51,482 nt of DNA from Treponema sp. (lineage in GTDB: Bacteria; Spirochaetota; Spirochaetia; Treponematales; Treponemataceae): positions 1-51,482 of the forward strand of contig JAKSLY010000020.1 in NCBI GenBank assembly GCA_024400955.1. The letters run 5' to 3'. How positions within the stretch are numbered: position 1 is the first letter of the stretch; each line of letters opens with the position of its first letter. The position numbers and the translations under genes were made by a program. A model generated the notes under the pieces. That model saw only the letters and a program-made list of their open reading frames with translations, ran no database searches and was not told the origin of the DNA. Below are positions 31,776 to 41,195 of the stretch, in pieces.

Positions 31776-33086
31776 TTAGTTTGATTCAGCAGCTCCAGGA
31801 AGTCCAATGTCCTTTCTGTAGAACATTCCCTCAAAGCTTACGTGCTCGATTGCAGCGTAGGCTTTCTTCCATGCTTCGTCAAATGTATCAGCCTGTGCCG
31901 AACATGCAAGTACGCGGCCACCGCTTGTAACCATCTTTGAAGAAGCCTTGTCTTCCACTGCACCGGCTATGAAAACCTTTGCTCCTGTCTGTGCAATCTT
32001 TTCCTCGTCAAGGGAAATTTCAAATCCCTTCTTGTATGACTTTGGATATCCACCGCTTACTGCAACAGGTGAAACTACATAGCCTTTTTTCCAGGCAGTC
32101 TTGAATTCGCTGAGCTTTCCTTCCGTAACGGCCTTGCACATCTGGGCAAAGTCAAAGTCCATGAGGGGAAGAACTGCCTGTGTTTCAGGATCTCCAAGGC
32201 GGATGTTATATTCAATGACCTTAGGGCCTTCCTTTGTAAGCATGAGGCCAAAGAAAATGAATCCCTTGTAGTTCCATCCTTCAGCCTGAATTCCCTTGAG
32301 GGTTGGCTCAAGGATGTTCTTGTTGAACTGTGCCAGAACTTCGTCCGTAACGTCATCAACAGGACAGATGGCTCCCATTCCGCCAGTGTTTGGTCCCTTT
32401 GCTCCGTCAAGAAGTCTCTTGTGGTCGCGTGCGCTCATGAATGGAACGATGCATGATTTTCCCTGGGCTGTAAGTTCAGGGTCAACGCAGACTGCACCGA
32501 GGATTGAGATTTCAACACCGCGCATGTATTCTTCGATGACGAGCTTGCGGCCTGCATCACCTACAAGTTCACCGTCCATAAGTTCGTTAACTGCCTTGAT
32601 GGCGTCGTCCATGTTGAGGGCAACTACAACACCTTTTCCTGCGGCAAGACCGTCTGCCTTGAGGACGATTGGTGCTCCGTGTTCCTTTACGTATGCAAGG
32701 GCCTGTTCCTTGTCTGTGAATGTCTTGTTGTCAGCGCAGGCAACGCCGTATTTGTGCATGAAGTTTTTTGCAAAGTCCTTGCTGCCTTCAAGCTGGGCAG
32801 GATCTTTTCTTGTTCCCACTGTAGGGATTCCGTTTTCCCAGAATTTGTCTGCAAGACCTGCACAAAGAGGATCTTCAGGGCCAACGACGCAAAGATCGCA
32901 ATTGTTTTCCCTTGCGATTCTTACGAAATCGTCCTGAGTCTTGCCTTCAACGTTGCGGCATTTATTTTCAAAAGCTGTACCGCCATTACCGGGAGTACAG
33001 ATTACTTCTTCTACAGAACTGCTCTGAGCCAGTTTCCAGGCGATAGCATGTTCGCGTCCACCGTTTCCTACAACAATTACTTTCAT
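31776..33086 (-). CDS. purD: Phosphoribosylamine-glycine ligase
   Basis: 436 residues. PurD makes glycinamide ribonucleotide in purine synthesis. Features: start MKVIVVGNGGREHAIAWKL, ATP-grasp motifs KADGLAAGKGVVVA and EEYMRGVEISILG, GPNTGGMGA, IEYNIRLGDPETQ. Start at ATG 33086: the frame could begin two codons earlier at a TTG, but a TATAAT box ends seven bases before ATG 33086. No other purine genes are adjacent, so it is a stand-alone unit. Confidence 0.95.
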   Translation of the reverse strand: MKVIVVGNGGREHAIAWKLAQSSSVEEVICTPGNGGTAFENKCRNVEGKTQDDFVRIARENNCDLCVVGPEDPLCAGLADKFWENGIPTVGTRKDPAQLEGSKDFAKNFMHKYGVACADNKTFTDKEQALAYVKEHGAPIVLKADGLAAGKGVVVALNMDDAIKAVNELMDGELVGDAGRKLVIEEYMRGVEISILGAVCVDPELTAQGKSCIVPFMSARDHKRLLDGAKGPNTGGMGAICPVDDVTDEVLAQFNKNILEPTLKGIQAEGWNYKGFIFFGLMLTKEGPKVIEYNIRLGDPETQAVLPLMDFDFAQMCKAVTEGKLSEFKTAWKKGYVVSPVAVSGGYPKSYKKGFEISLDEEKIAQTGAKVFIAGAVEDKASSKMVTSGGRVLACSAQADTFDEAWKKAYAAIEHVSFEGMFYRKDIGLPGAAESN

Positions 33087-33093
33087 GGGCAAT

Positions 33094-33099
33094 ATTATA
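33094..33099 (-). promoter_or_regulatory. -10 box of purD, predicted leaderless
   Basis: Minus-strand TATAAT ending 7 bases before ATG 33086; no good -35 and no ribosome binding site. Confidence 0.5.
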
Positions 33100-33144
33100 G
33101 TAGAAAGCGCAGTTCTTTTCTAGATTTCAGCAGGGCAAAGTTTT

Positions 33145-33639
33145 CTAGAGGAATATGAATTTATCAAAATAGACTGCCCTGATTTTTCCAAGGACAAGCT
33201 GGGCATTGGTCAGCTGGAGGAGTTCTTCCTTTATCTGCTTTTCATCCTTTTCCTTCAGTTCCTTTCTTGAGAAGGAAGAAAAATATTCGGCAAAGAGGGT
33301 TTCGAATTTCGTTTCCTTCTGGGACAGTTCCTCTAGAAGCTGGATGTTTTCCCTGTCATAGGAAAACCAGGGTACTACAACGAGGATTCCGTTTTCCATG
33401 TCGTCTTCAGAATCCGGACGAAGGCTTACCCTTATCTGACGGAAGTTTGTGTACGTCTCAGTCTGTCCCTTGCCTGTCCTTGAAATTTTTTCAGGGCTTG
33501 GATCCATCCTTCTGTAGTCGGCCGTCAGGTGTCCCTTTCTGACTGCCAGTGTCGTAAGGGTGACGGTGACTATGGCAAGGGCTATTATGGCGGCAATGGT
33601 TGCGAGTATTCTGTTCAGCAGGGAAAGATTCATCTTCAT
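33145..33639 (-). CDS. FliL-like membrane protein
   Basis: 164 residues. One N-terminal membrane helix (about 10-33), then a periplasmic domain. The last 70 residues carry the FliL layout: a helix ending in ETLFAEYFSSFSRKELK, KQIKEELLQLTNAQL and a final strand KIRAVYFDKFIFL, like the usual N..L..GKV..VYFTDFVIQ. FliL binds the flagellar stator and MotB. Its start overlaps the hflX stop (ATGA), so it is translationally coupled to hflX, an odd home for a flagellar gene. It may be a paralogue with another function; remote similarity only. Confidence 0.6.
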   Translation of the reverse strand: MKMNLSLLNRILATIAAIIALAIVTVTLTTLAVRKGHLTADYRRMDPSPEKISRTGKGQTETYTNFRQIRVSLRPDSEDDMENGILVVVPWFSYDRENIQLLEELSQKETKFETLFAEYFSSFSRKELKEKDEKQIKEELLQLTNAQLVLGKIRAVYFDKFIFL

Positions 33640-34925
33640 GCTATGAATTCCTTGACCATGGCCAGGGTCCTGGTGCTTGCCTTTCCCTCGTCGTCCAGTG
33701 TACCCGGAATTCTTGCACTGAGTTCAACGGTGGCTTCAAGCCATTCTTCCTTTTCTATGGTTCCGTTTTTGCGCACAAGTTCAACAAGGTGTGACTTTTC
33801 CAGGGGAATTGAAAAATTGCGGAGCTTGCCGAGAAGGTTTTCCGTAAGCACTTCGTTTATGCGGTCAAAGCCAAGCTGTGTCTTTGCGCTGGTGTGAATT
33901 GCATCGGGAAAAAGATTGTCGAGCCTTGCAGATTCAACAGGGTCATCCATAACCCTGTCCCATTTGTTCAGAAGCACGGTGTATGGAATCTTGTCCGCCT
34001 TGATTTCTTCGAGAACCTTAAGAACCTGGTTAAACTGTTTCTGGCAGTCCGGGTCCGAGGCATCTACCGTTATGAGCAGGAAGTTTGAAAGGGCGGTTTC
34101 CTCAAGGGTTGACTTGAATGCATCGATGAGGGTGTGGGGGAGGTTTGAGATGAATCCTACGGTGTCGGTTATGAGGACGGTGCTTGCCTCCGAAAGGGCC
34201 AGCTTTCTTGTCGTAGGGTCAAGGGTTGCAAAGAGCTTGTTTTCCACAAAGACGTCGGCTCCCGTAAGGGCGTTGAGGAGGCTGGACTTTCCTGCATTGG
34301 TGTAACCAACCAGGGCGCAGCATGCAGTGGAGTTTCGTTCCCTCTGCTTTCTCTGGACGCTGCGGTTTACCTCAACCTGTTCAAGTTCCTTTTTTATCTG
34401 GAGGATTTTTTCTTCAATCTGGCGGCGGTCAAGTTCAAGCTGAGTTTCTCCGCTACCCTTGTTTCCAAAGGCACCGCCACGCTGTCTTGCCATGTCGCCG
34501 TACATGTGGCTCAATCGCGGCATGGAGTAGGTAAGGCGTGCAAGTTCAACCTGGAGGTTTGCTTCCTTTGTCTGTGCACGGCTTGCAAAAATTCTTATGA
34601 TGACTTCGTTCCTGTCAAAGACCGGCATGGATGCAAGCTTTTCCCAGTTGCGCTGTTTTGACGGATCTATTTCCCAGTCAAAGATTATGCAGTCAGCAAA
34701 GCATTCCTTTGCCTTGTCCACGATTTCCTGGGCCTTTCCGGTTCCGATTCCGTATGCAGGAGTAGGCTCGATTCTTGCAAGAACCATGTATCCTGCAACT
34801 TCCATTTCCAGTGTGTGAACCAGACCTTCCAGTTCCTTAGGATAGGGGTCTGCACTTTTCTTGTCAGGGGCACCCACGATATAGCAGCGGACTTTCTTTT
34901 CTTCTTCAGCTTTAACTTCAACCAT
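33636..34925 (-). CDS. hflX: Ribosome-associated GTPase HflX
   Basis: 429 residues. HflX binds the 50S subunit and splits stalled ribosomes, in stress and antibiotic tolerance. Seen: the N-terminal HflX domain (DCIIFDWEIDPSKQRNWE, VIIRIFASRAQTKEANLQVELARLTY), the glycine-rich GGAFGNKGSGETQLE linker, then the G domain with G1 GYTNAGKSS, G2 TLDPTTRK, G3 DTVGFI and G4 NKWD. The C-terminus ends at the overlap with the fliL-like gene. The -10 box is 6 bases before the ATG; see the promoter entry. Confidence 0.95.
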   Translation of the reverse strand: MVEVKAEEEKKVRCYIVGAPDKKSADPYPKELEGLVHTLEMEVAGYMVLARIEPTPAYGIGTGKAQEIVDKAKECFADCIIFDWEIDPSKQRNWEKLASMPVFDRNEVIIRIFASRAQTKEANLQVELARLTYSMPRLSHMYGDMARQRGGAFGNKGSGETQLELDRRQIEEKILQIKKELEQVEVNRSVQRKQRERNSTACCALVGYTNAGKSSLLNALTGADVFVENKLFATLDPTTRKLALSEASTVLITDTVGFISNLPHTLIDAFKSTLEETALSNFLLITVDASDPDCQKQFNQVLKVLEEIKADKIPYTVLLNKWDRVMDDPVESARLDNLFPDAIHTSAKTQLGFDRINEVLTENLLGKLRNFSIPLEKSHLVELVRKNGTIEKEEWLEATVELSARIPGTLDDEGKASTRTLAMVKEFIA

Positions 34926-34931
34926 GGTTAC

Positions 34932-34960
34932 ATTATAGAAAAACGCAAAAAAATTGTAAA
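34932..34960 (-). promoter_or_regulatory. Promoter of hflX, predicted leaderless
   Basis: Minus-strand TTTACA (34960-34955), 17-base spacer, TATAAT (34937-34932), with only GTAACC between the -10 box and ATG 34925. Confidence 0.75.
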
Positions 34961-35007
34961 ATGCCGCTCAATATCTGCCGAAGTTATAAAGACGGAGTAG
35001 TAATCCT

Positions 35008-36720
35008 GTGACTTCATTGCCAAAAGTATTGTTAAGTACATTGATAACGGTTCTCATTTTTGTTTCAAGCCTGTTCTTTTCCTTTGCGGGTGGATTCAGG
35101 CTCCTTGAGGTTAAGTATTATACTCCCCGCGTAACAGGCCATGTTAATGAAAAGCTGGAAAGTGCCGAATCAGCCTACGCCAGTTACATGGCAGAACTTG
35201 AAGTTGAATTCAAGGGCTACCTTTCAAAAGAGGAAGTCGTTTCATACATCGAGCGCGAACCGTCGGAAAAAAATGCACTGGAACGTGTCCAGACAACCGG
35301 CCGCTTGTTCCAGAACAATCCGGGCCTTGAGGGAATCAGGCTCATTGAAAATGACGGCGTTCACGTTCACTTTAGTACCTATCGGGAGGACATTCTTTCC
35401 GAGACTGAAGAACTTGTAACCTATGCAAACTATGCAGACCGGATTCCCTATGTCCATGTTGAATCAAGGGATGGCGCAAGAAGACCGGTTGTTTACTTTG
35501 ACGGTGAACGAAACAGGATCATCCTGTCATTCCCTTTTTACGATTCCTACACTGCATACCGTGGCTCCATGGTTTTCTACATTCTTGGCGATGACTTTAC
35601 AAGGCGTCTCATTGACCAGGGAATCGTGTCCTTTAATGCAAGGGGCTGCGTAATGAATCCTGACGGTTTCGTGTTCGGTCTGCCCATTGCCGGAAGAAAG
35701 GAACTTGCCGAAACCATCAGCACCATCTGGAAGGGACGCCATTCAAACATCGAGCAGATTTCCGCTTCGGACAGGAAGGAAGAAAACCTCTTTGTTGTAA
35801 CGAAGGGTGATGGCGTAAAGTTCGGCTGGATTTTGCGCCAGAATGAATTTGAACTTAACGACTACGAGAAGGCATCATTGCTTGTGTGCCTCTTTGTTAC
35901 CCTATACCTCATCGTCTTCATGCTGTTTAACCTTCGCCATGACAAGATGGTCATTGCACGCCGCAGGGTCAGAAAATTCCAGTACGGTCTCCTTAAGGAA
36001 TTTCTTGAGCGCAAGGACAAGGTTGACTGGAACAAGCTTCAGAAGGAAATTTCCGACAGAAGGATGGATGTCAACGACGACATAAGGAAGGGGCTTGGAT
36101 CCGTTTCCAAAAAATACAGCGTGCAGGTGGACAGGCTTCTTGATGAAAGCTGGCGTGACGTCATGGGTGCCATTGCAGGATTTACCCGCTCTTCAAAGGA
36201 TTCAGTGGTGCAGATGGAAGTTGTACCGCCTGTTGCGGAAAAAGCTGCGGTGCCAGAAGTGCCTTCACCGGTGAAGGAAGCAGAGCCTGTTGAAGAACTT
36301 GAGGAAGTCGAGGAGCTGGAAGAACTCGAAGAACTTGAAGAAATCCCTGAGGCCGAAGCCATCGAAGAAGCAGAGCCTGTTGAAGAACTGGAAGAAGTCG
36401 AGGAGCTGGAAGAACTCGAAGAACTTGAAGAAATCCCTGAGGCCGAGCCAATCGAGGAAGCAGAACCAGTCGAGGATCTTGAGGAACTCGAAGAACTTGA
36501 GGAAATCCCTGAGGCCGAGCCAATCGAAGATGCAGAGCCGGTAGACGATGCCGAATCAGTGGACATCATAGAAGAATCCCTTTCTGACGTCATGGAGAAG
36601 GATTCCCCGGACCCTGCCGACAGGGAAGGTTCTGAGCTAAAGAAGAAGCAGGCCAGCGACAGCTTTAATGTTGCACCCTTGACCTTCTCAACCCTGGACA
36701 ATGAAAGGGGGGAAGAGTAA
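35008..36720 (+). CDS. Membrane sensor-like protein with acidic repeat tail
   Basis: 570 residues from GTG 35008 with CGGAG about ten bases upstream. Membrane helix 1 at about 8-28, an extracytoplasmic domain of about 260 residues that looks like a Cache-type sensor (RPVVYFDGERNRIILSFPFYDSYT), helix 2 at about 293-313, then a cytoplasmic helical region (330-395) and a long acidic tail (about 410-550) of Glu/Leu/Pro repeats. There is no kinase, cyclase or chemotaxis output domain, so the output is probably protein binding. It resembles treponemal proteins I cannot place by name. The next gene begins directly after the stop, suggesting joint expression. Confidence 0.6.
   Translation: MTSLPKVLLSTLITVLIFVSSLFFSFAGGFRLLEVKYYTPRVTGHVNEKLESAESAYASYMAELEVEFKGYLSKEEVVSYIEREPSEKNALERVQTTGRLFQNNPGLEGIRLIENDGVHVHFSTYREDILSETEELVTYANYADRIPYVHVESRDGARRPVVYFDGERNRIILSFPFYDSYTAYRGSMVFYILGDDFTRRLIDQGIVSFNARGCVMNPDGFVFGLPIAGRKELAETISTIWKGRHSNIEQISASDRKEENLFVVTKGDGVKFGWILRQNEFELNDYEKASLLVCLFVTLYLIVFMLFNLRHDKMVIARRRVRKFQYGLLKEFLERKDKVDWNKLQKEISDRRMDVNDDIRKGLGSVSKKYSVQVDRLLDESWRDVMGAIAGFTRSSKDSVVQMEVVPPVAEKAAVPEVPSPVKEAEPVEELEEVEELEELEELEEIPEAEAIEEAEPVEELEEVEELEELEELEEIPEAEPIEEAEPVEDLEELEELEEIPEAEPIEDAEPVDDAESVDIIEESLSDVMEKDSPDPADREGSELKKKQASDSFNVAPLTFSTLDNERGEE
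36277..36546 (+). repeat. 90-base coding tandem repeat (acidic 30-residue unit)
   Basis: EAEPVEELEEVEELEEL-type unit repeats with a 90-base period (unit starts 36280, 36370, 36460); the third unit lacks one 18-base, six-residue piece. Third-codon differences between copies are few, so it is recent or homogenised. Confidence 0.85.
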
Positions 36721-36975
36721 ATGGCTGCAGAAAAAAACAGGGGCCTCATGAACCGGGCCCTGCAAATTAAAAATGGCAAGAAAAAGGAAGACTGTTCCCA
36801 GGGACTTCTTTCAAAAATTAAAAATATGGATATGAGAAAAATGAACGGTGAACTAAAGGTAAACGCGATTGTTGAAAACGAAGGGATATTTTCCATTCAG
36901 GAAAATCTTGAGACATCTGGAGTAGTGCAGGACCCGGAACTCAAGGCCCTTGTGGATGCAGTCATGGGTAACTAA
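36721..36975 (+). CDS. Small hypothetical protein behind the acidic-repeat gene
   Basis: 84 residues. ATG 36721 follows the previous stop codon without a gap; GGGGGAAGAG at the end of the upstream gene acts as ribosome binding site. The first half is very basic (KNGKKKEDC), the second half is helical and acidic (QDPELKALVDAVMGN). No signal peptide or membrane segment. A terminator follows. I do not recognise the family; a partner of the acidic tail of the upstream protein is possible. Confidence 0.6.
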   Translation: MAAEKNRGLMNRALQIKNGKKKEDCSQGLLSKIKNMDMRKMNGELKVNAIVENEGIFSIQENLETSGVVQDPELKALVDAVMGN

Positions 36976-36994
36976 ATGGCATTCTAAGGGATGC

Positions 36995-37034
36995 AAAAAA
37001 AAGGTGAGTACTTTGCAGTGCTCACCTTTTTTTT
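36995..37034. terminator. Bidirectional terminator between 36721 gene and 37052 gene
   Basis: A-run, GGTGAGTAC paired with GTGCTCACC (one G-U), then an eight-T run; works on both strands. Confidence 0.85.
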
Positions 37035-37051
37035 ATGGGTTTACCTTATTT

Positions 37052-38584
37052 CTATTCATCCTCTTCCGGAGGAGTAATCTTAAAGTTCTGCATGAGTGCA
37101 ACGAAGGTAAAGATCTTCTTGTATGCATCAATGGACATCTGCTTAAGCTGACCTTCCGCAAAATGGTCAATGTCCTTCCAGTTGATGATGAGGGTAGGGT
37201 GCTGCTTTACGCAGTCTTCAAGAATCATCTTAAGGTTCCTGTCGTATGTAACAAGGATTTTTGTAGCATCAAGGATGATCTTTGCTGCCTGGGTGTTGAT
37301 TATGTTCAGGGTGGAAATGATGATTCCCTTTGATTCCTTGTCGCGGTCTGCACGTGGCAGGTGAGTCTTCATCTTGAGTCCAAGGTCAACGGATTCGTTA
37401 CAGCTGTCGTCAAGCTTGATTATTTCTGCACTAAGGTCGATGAGCTTGTGGAATGCGTCGCTCATTGGTGTGGCCATCTGCTGGTTTGCCCATTCACCGC
37501 GGACGAGAAGAATGTCGGAAAGTTCCTTGATGTCCTTCTTTACGTATTCAATGAGGAATTTCTTGAGGTAGCTCAATGGCTCGGCGTATTCAAAGGAACC
37601 GATGCTCTTGCGTTCAAATGGGGCGCTGCCGGCTTCGTTGTAGTACTTAAGGTGTTCAATGTCTGCCGATCCAAAGATCTGGGTAAGCTGTCCGTCAATC
37701 TTGCCAGCCGTCTGCTTTGCCGCAATTTCGTCAATGGCCTTGCTTACGGTCTTTTTTGTTTCGGAAATGAAGTCGTCTACAATCTGCAGGTCCTTCATGG
37801 CAACGTCATCGTGGTACAGAGGATTTTCCGACAGAAGCTGGATGAGCATCTCGATGATGTGATTGTCCTTGATGTACTTGAGCCTTGCGATGACTTTCTT
37901 CCACTGTCCCATGGCAACAGGATCTGCACCCTTAACATTCTTGAACAGCTTGAAGACTTCCGTCCATTCAGTATCCAGCTGCATTGCCCATGCCACGTCA
38001 ACAAAGTTCTTCAGGTCTTCCACAATGTATGAGCCGTTGATTGGAACAAACCTGGGTTCCTGGGCAACATTGTGTTCCTTAAGGCCGTTGTCGAATTTCT
38101 TGAGGGTAAAGTAGTAGTCAAAGTTTACAAAGTTTACAAACTGCATGAGCTTTGTGTAAAGCTGGTCTGTGGCCATAATCCTTGTGCTGTCAAATTCCTT
38201 GGAGAATGCTTCGGAAACTCCATTGATTTCTTCCGTAAGCTTGTTAAGTGGAACTTTTCTTGCAGCATCGGCTATGTACTGTTCGTTAAGCTTTTCAAGG
38301 GCCTTCTTCTGGTTTTCAGAAAGGGAATGGTCTATGACCATGCGCTTGAATGCTGCCGGGTTAAAGGACTGAACCATGGCCTGTGCCGGCGAAATGGTCT
38401 TGTAAATTTCATAGAAGAATTTTGCAAAAGCCGGTTCGACTTCGTTTGATGATGCCTTATAGAATTTGTATTTTGTCTTCGAGAGGTTTTTTGCTATGTT
38501 CTTGAGGGTCTTTTTCTTTGCTGCTTCCGGGTCGTTTCCCCCAAAGAAGGAGCTTAAAATGTCTTTGATTAAATTACCTGCCAT
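37052..38584 (-). CDS. Spirochaete DUF5312-like protein
   Basis: 510 residues, almost all helical, without signal peptide, membrane helix or recognisable catalytic motif. Length, N-terminus (GNLIKDILSSFFGGNDPEAAKKKTLKNIAKNLSKTK patterns) and the Ala/Lys-rich helices recall a spirochaete-specific family (DUF5312); this naming is from memory and needs a search. It seems cytoplasmic. The C-terminus ends in an acidic tail, PPEEDE. A TTGAAA-17-TATATT promoter ends six bases before ATG 38584, so it is predicted to be leaderless and transcribed alone. Confidence 0.6.
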   Translation of the reverse strand: MAGNLIKDILSSFFGGNDPEAAKKKTLKNIAKNLSKTKYKFYKASSNEVEPAFAKFFYEIYKTISPAQAMVQSFNPAAFKRMVIDHSLSENQKKALEKLNEQYIADAARKVPLNKLTEEINGVSEAFSKEFDSTRIMATDQLYTKLMQFVNFVNFDYYFTLKKFDNGLKEHNVAQEPRFVPINGSYIVEDLKNFVDVAWAMQLDTEWTEVFKLFKNVKGADPVAMGQWKKVIARLKYIKDNHIIEMLIQLLSENPLYHDDVAMKDLQIVDDFISETKKTVSKAIDEIAAKQTAGKIDGQLTQIFGSADIEHLKYYNEAGSAPFERKSIGSFEYAEPLSYLKKFLIEYVKKDIKELSDILLVRGEWANQQMATPMSDAFHKLIDLSAEIIKLDDSCNESVDLGLKMKTHLPRADRDKESKGIIISTLNIINTQAAKIILDATKILVTYDRNLKMILEDCVKQHPTLIINWKDIDHFAEGQLKQMSIDAYKKIFTFVALMQNFKITPPEEDE

Positions 38585-38590
38585 ATTCCT

Positions 38591-38619
38591 AATATATGAA
38601 AATAATGGGAATTTTTCAA
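38591..38619 (-). promoter_or_regulatory. Promoter of the DUF5312-like gene, predicted leaderless
   Basis: Minus-strand TTGAAA (38619-38614), 17-base spacer, TATATT (38596-38591), AGGAAT, ATG. The AGGA touches within two bases of the ATG, too close for a ribosome binding site. The rest of the 38620-38862 gap shows AT-rich sequence but no gene. Confidence 0.7.
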
Positions 38620-38862
38620 GGTTAGAGGCCTAAATCCAAAGGTTCCTGCGTTTTTTTTCTATTATATATGCTGAATTTGGGCATAAATGGGGCCAATGGA
38701 CTGGTGTTTTTATAAAAAAATCATTATGAACTTGAAAATTCAAAAATTCCGTCCGATAATATAGGTGAATACTCAGAAACTTTTTTGTTTTGGGGTTTCA
38801 GTTTGAAAAAAAGGCTCTATTGCTGATATTTTGGGCTAAAATTGATATTCCAGGGGGAATTT

Positions 38863-40947
38863 ATGGAGTTGAATAAAAAGAATGGAAAACTCGTGGTAAA
38901 GCTTCTTGTTTCCATTGCAATTGCGTTTGTTGCGCTTAACGTAATCCAGGTTTTGGTTATTTCCAACTACACCAAGGCCAAGATGAAGGCTACGGCAGAA
39001 ACTGAATATGCCATCCTGACGGAACAGTTTGCCAACCAGATAACTGACAAGGTGGAAGAATATTATGCAGAGCTTTCTACATACACAAAGGCTCATGTTA
39101 ATAGAACAAAGGATCCGGAACAGATTGTTGCATGGCTCCGCGAAAATGAAGACATTCGTCCTGATGACTTTGACTATGTTGCTTTCGTAGACAAGAAGGG
39201 TAACTTTGATTCCGACATTGGTTCCCACACTTCAATTCCTGACCGCGACTACTTCAAGGCCATGATGCAGGACAGAAAGGACATGTACGTTGACAATCCT
39301 GTAAGGTCAAAGACAACAGGTAAGTCAGTTCTCCACATCTGCCGTCCAGTAGACATTAACGGCGACAGAATCGGTTTCTACTGTGCAGTTATCCTTGCAG
39401 ACCACCTTGTAAACCTCATTGGCAATGTTCATGTAGGAAAGACAGGTGTTGGTACCCTTTATGCTTCTGACCACGAACCAATCGCAACATCAGGCGACAT
39501 GGCAGGCATTGCAGCTTCACGTGCAGACAAGGTAAACAGCGCAAAGCTTGATGCCCTCATTGAATCATTCAACAGGAAGACAACCGTTTTCTACCAGAAG
39601 TTCCAGGAAGACATGATGCTCGTCTATACTCCAGTCAGGGAAGCTCCATGGTATCTTACATTCGTAATGAACACATCGGAAGTTCTTGAAACTGCAAACA
39701 ATGCATCAAAGCTCATTACGGTATTCAGCTTTGTTTCTGCATTGGTTCTTCTTGTCATTATTGCACTCGTAATCAACAGTGCCATGAGACCTCTCATCAT
39801 CGTTGAAAAGGCAATCAATGAGATTGCAACTGGAAACGCAGACCTCACAAAGAGAATCGAGCTTAAGGGCAAGAACAACAATGAAATTGGCCGCGTTGTA
39901 TACGGATTCAACCAGTTTACGGCAAAGCTCCAGGAAATTGTTGCTGCCATGAAGGAATCAAAGGACGACCTGGACCGCTCGGGAAGCGACCTTCGTGCAA
40001 GTACGGAAGACACGACTGCTTCCATTACACAGATCATCGCAAACATCCAGAGCATGGACCGTGGAATCAGTTCACAGACAGACAGCGTACACCAGACAGC
40101 CGGTGCTGTTAACGAGATTGCATCAAACATCGAATCCCTTAACCGCATGATTGTAAACCAGAGCTCAAGCGTATCACAGGCTTCTGCTGCCGTAGAAGAA
40201 ATGATCGGAAACATCAATTCCGTAAACTCTTCTGTAAACAAGATGGCAGTTTCATTCACTGACCTTGAATCAAAGGCAAACATTGGTGTACAGAAGCAGG
40301 AAGATGTAAACGCAAAGATTCAGACAATTGCAACTGAATCTGAAGCCCTCCAGGAAGCCAACGCCGTTATTTCTTCAATTGCAGAACAGACAAACCTCCT
40401 TGCCATGAATGCCGCCATCGAAGCTGCTCATGCCGGTGAAGCCGGAAAGGGATTCTCTGTTGTTGCCGACGAAATCCGCAAGCTTTCAGAAACATCATCT
40501 GAACAGTCTAAGACAATCGGTAACCAGCTACAGAAGATTACTTCAAGCATCGAGGAAATCGTTAGGGTTTCAAAGGATGCAGCCGATACATTCGCCCTTG
40601 TTTCTACAGGTATGAACAGTACAAACAACCTTGTTCAGGAAATCAAGAACGCAATGGAAGAACAGGAAGAAGGTTCAAGGCAGATTTCTGAAGCCCTTGA
40701 AAACATGAACGACAGCACTTCCCAGGTTAGGAATGCTTCTGAAGAAATGTCTGAAGGTAACAAGGCAATTCTTGAAGAAATCCGCAACCTTCAGGATGCA
40801 ACAACAAGCATCAAGTCCGGCATGGAAGAAATGTCAATCGGTGCAACAAAGATCAACGAAACTGGTGCTGCCCTTTCTGGCATCTCAGGTCAGATGGAAG
40901 GTGCAATCAAGAAGATCGGCGATGAAGTTGACCTCTTCAGGACATGA
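38863..40947 (+). CDS. Methyl-accepting chemotaxis protein
   Basis: 694 residues from ATG 38863 with GGGGGA seven bases upstream. Membrane segment 1 at about 12-32, periplasmic dCache-like sensor at about 40-280 ([28 protein letters not shown] is a typical Cache strand pattern), membrane segment 2 at about 284-308, HAMP, then the signalling coiled coil with [27 protein letters not shown] hairpin. It is closely similar to the receptor at 6962 in the cytoplasmic half, including the EVMEG/MEEMS-like end, but the sensor is different. Codon choice leans to A- and C-ending codons as in groL, suggesting high expression. Confidence 0.92.
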   Translation: MELNKKNGKLVVKLLVSIAIAFVALNVIQVLVISNYTKAKMKATAETEYAILTEQFANQITDKVEEYYAELSTYTKAHVNRTKDPEQIVAWLRENEDIRPDDFDYVAFVDKKGNFDSDIGSHTSIPDRDYFKAMMQDRKDMYVDNPVRSKTTGKSVLHICRPVDINGDRIGFYCAVILADHLVNLIGNVHVGKTGVGTLYASDHEPIATSGDMAGIAASRADKVNSAKLDALIESFNRKTTVFYQKFQEDMMLVYTPVREAPWYLTFVMNTSEVLETANNASKLITVFSFVSALVLLVIIALVINSAMRPLIIVEKAINEIATGNADLTKRIELKGKNNNEIGRVVYGFNQFTAKLQEIVAAMKESKDDLDRSGSDLRASTEDTTASITQIIANIQSMDRGISSQTDSVHQTAGAVNEIASNIESLNRMIVNQSSSVSQASAAVEEMIGNINSVNSSVNKMAVSFTDLESKANIGVQKQEDVNAKIQTIATESEALQEANAVISSIAEQTNLLAMNAAIEAAHAGEAGKGFSVVADEIRKLSETSSEQSKTIGNQLQKITSSIEEIVRVSKDAADTFALVSTGMNSTNNLVQEIKNAMEEQEEGSRQISEALENMNDSTSQVRNASEEMSEGNKAILEEIRNLQDATTSIKSGMEEMSIGATKINETGAALSGISGQMEGAIKKIGDEVDLFRT

Positions 40948-41030
40948 TGAAGAGTCATCTCTTAAAGTAGTTTTTAGAGATGCCGAAAATAATTGACCAT
41001 CCTGGAACAGATCTTTGGATGGATTGAATG

Positions 41031-41074
41031 GGCTGCCTTTGGGAGTGTGGTAACTTCCGGGGCAGCTTTTTTTT
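41031..41074 (+). terminator. Terminator between chemotaxis receptor and groL
   Basis: GCTGCC (41032-41037) pairs with GGCAGC (41061-41066), with an inner GGGAGT/ACTTCC stem, then a run of T. A smaller CATCTCT/AGAGATG hairpin sits at 40956-40982. Confidence 0.75.
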
Positions 41075-41195
41075 GCAAAAAAACTTGTCGATTTTTGGAA
41101 TTTTTATTATCTTTATATGGAAAATAAATAAAACATAAGACTGTTCCTGCATTCAAGGTAAAGGGCAGGCCAGTTGCATTTTATAGGAGACATAT

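Noticed and set aside
36039..36896. 285-residue Ser-rich minus-strand frame
   Set aside because: It is the antisense of the Glu-rich tandem repeat; Glu codons read backward give Ser and Leu.
41075..41195. CIRCE operator upstream of groL
   Set aside because: The inverted repeat TTAGCACTC-N9-GAGTGCTAA is not present, even in degraded form.
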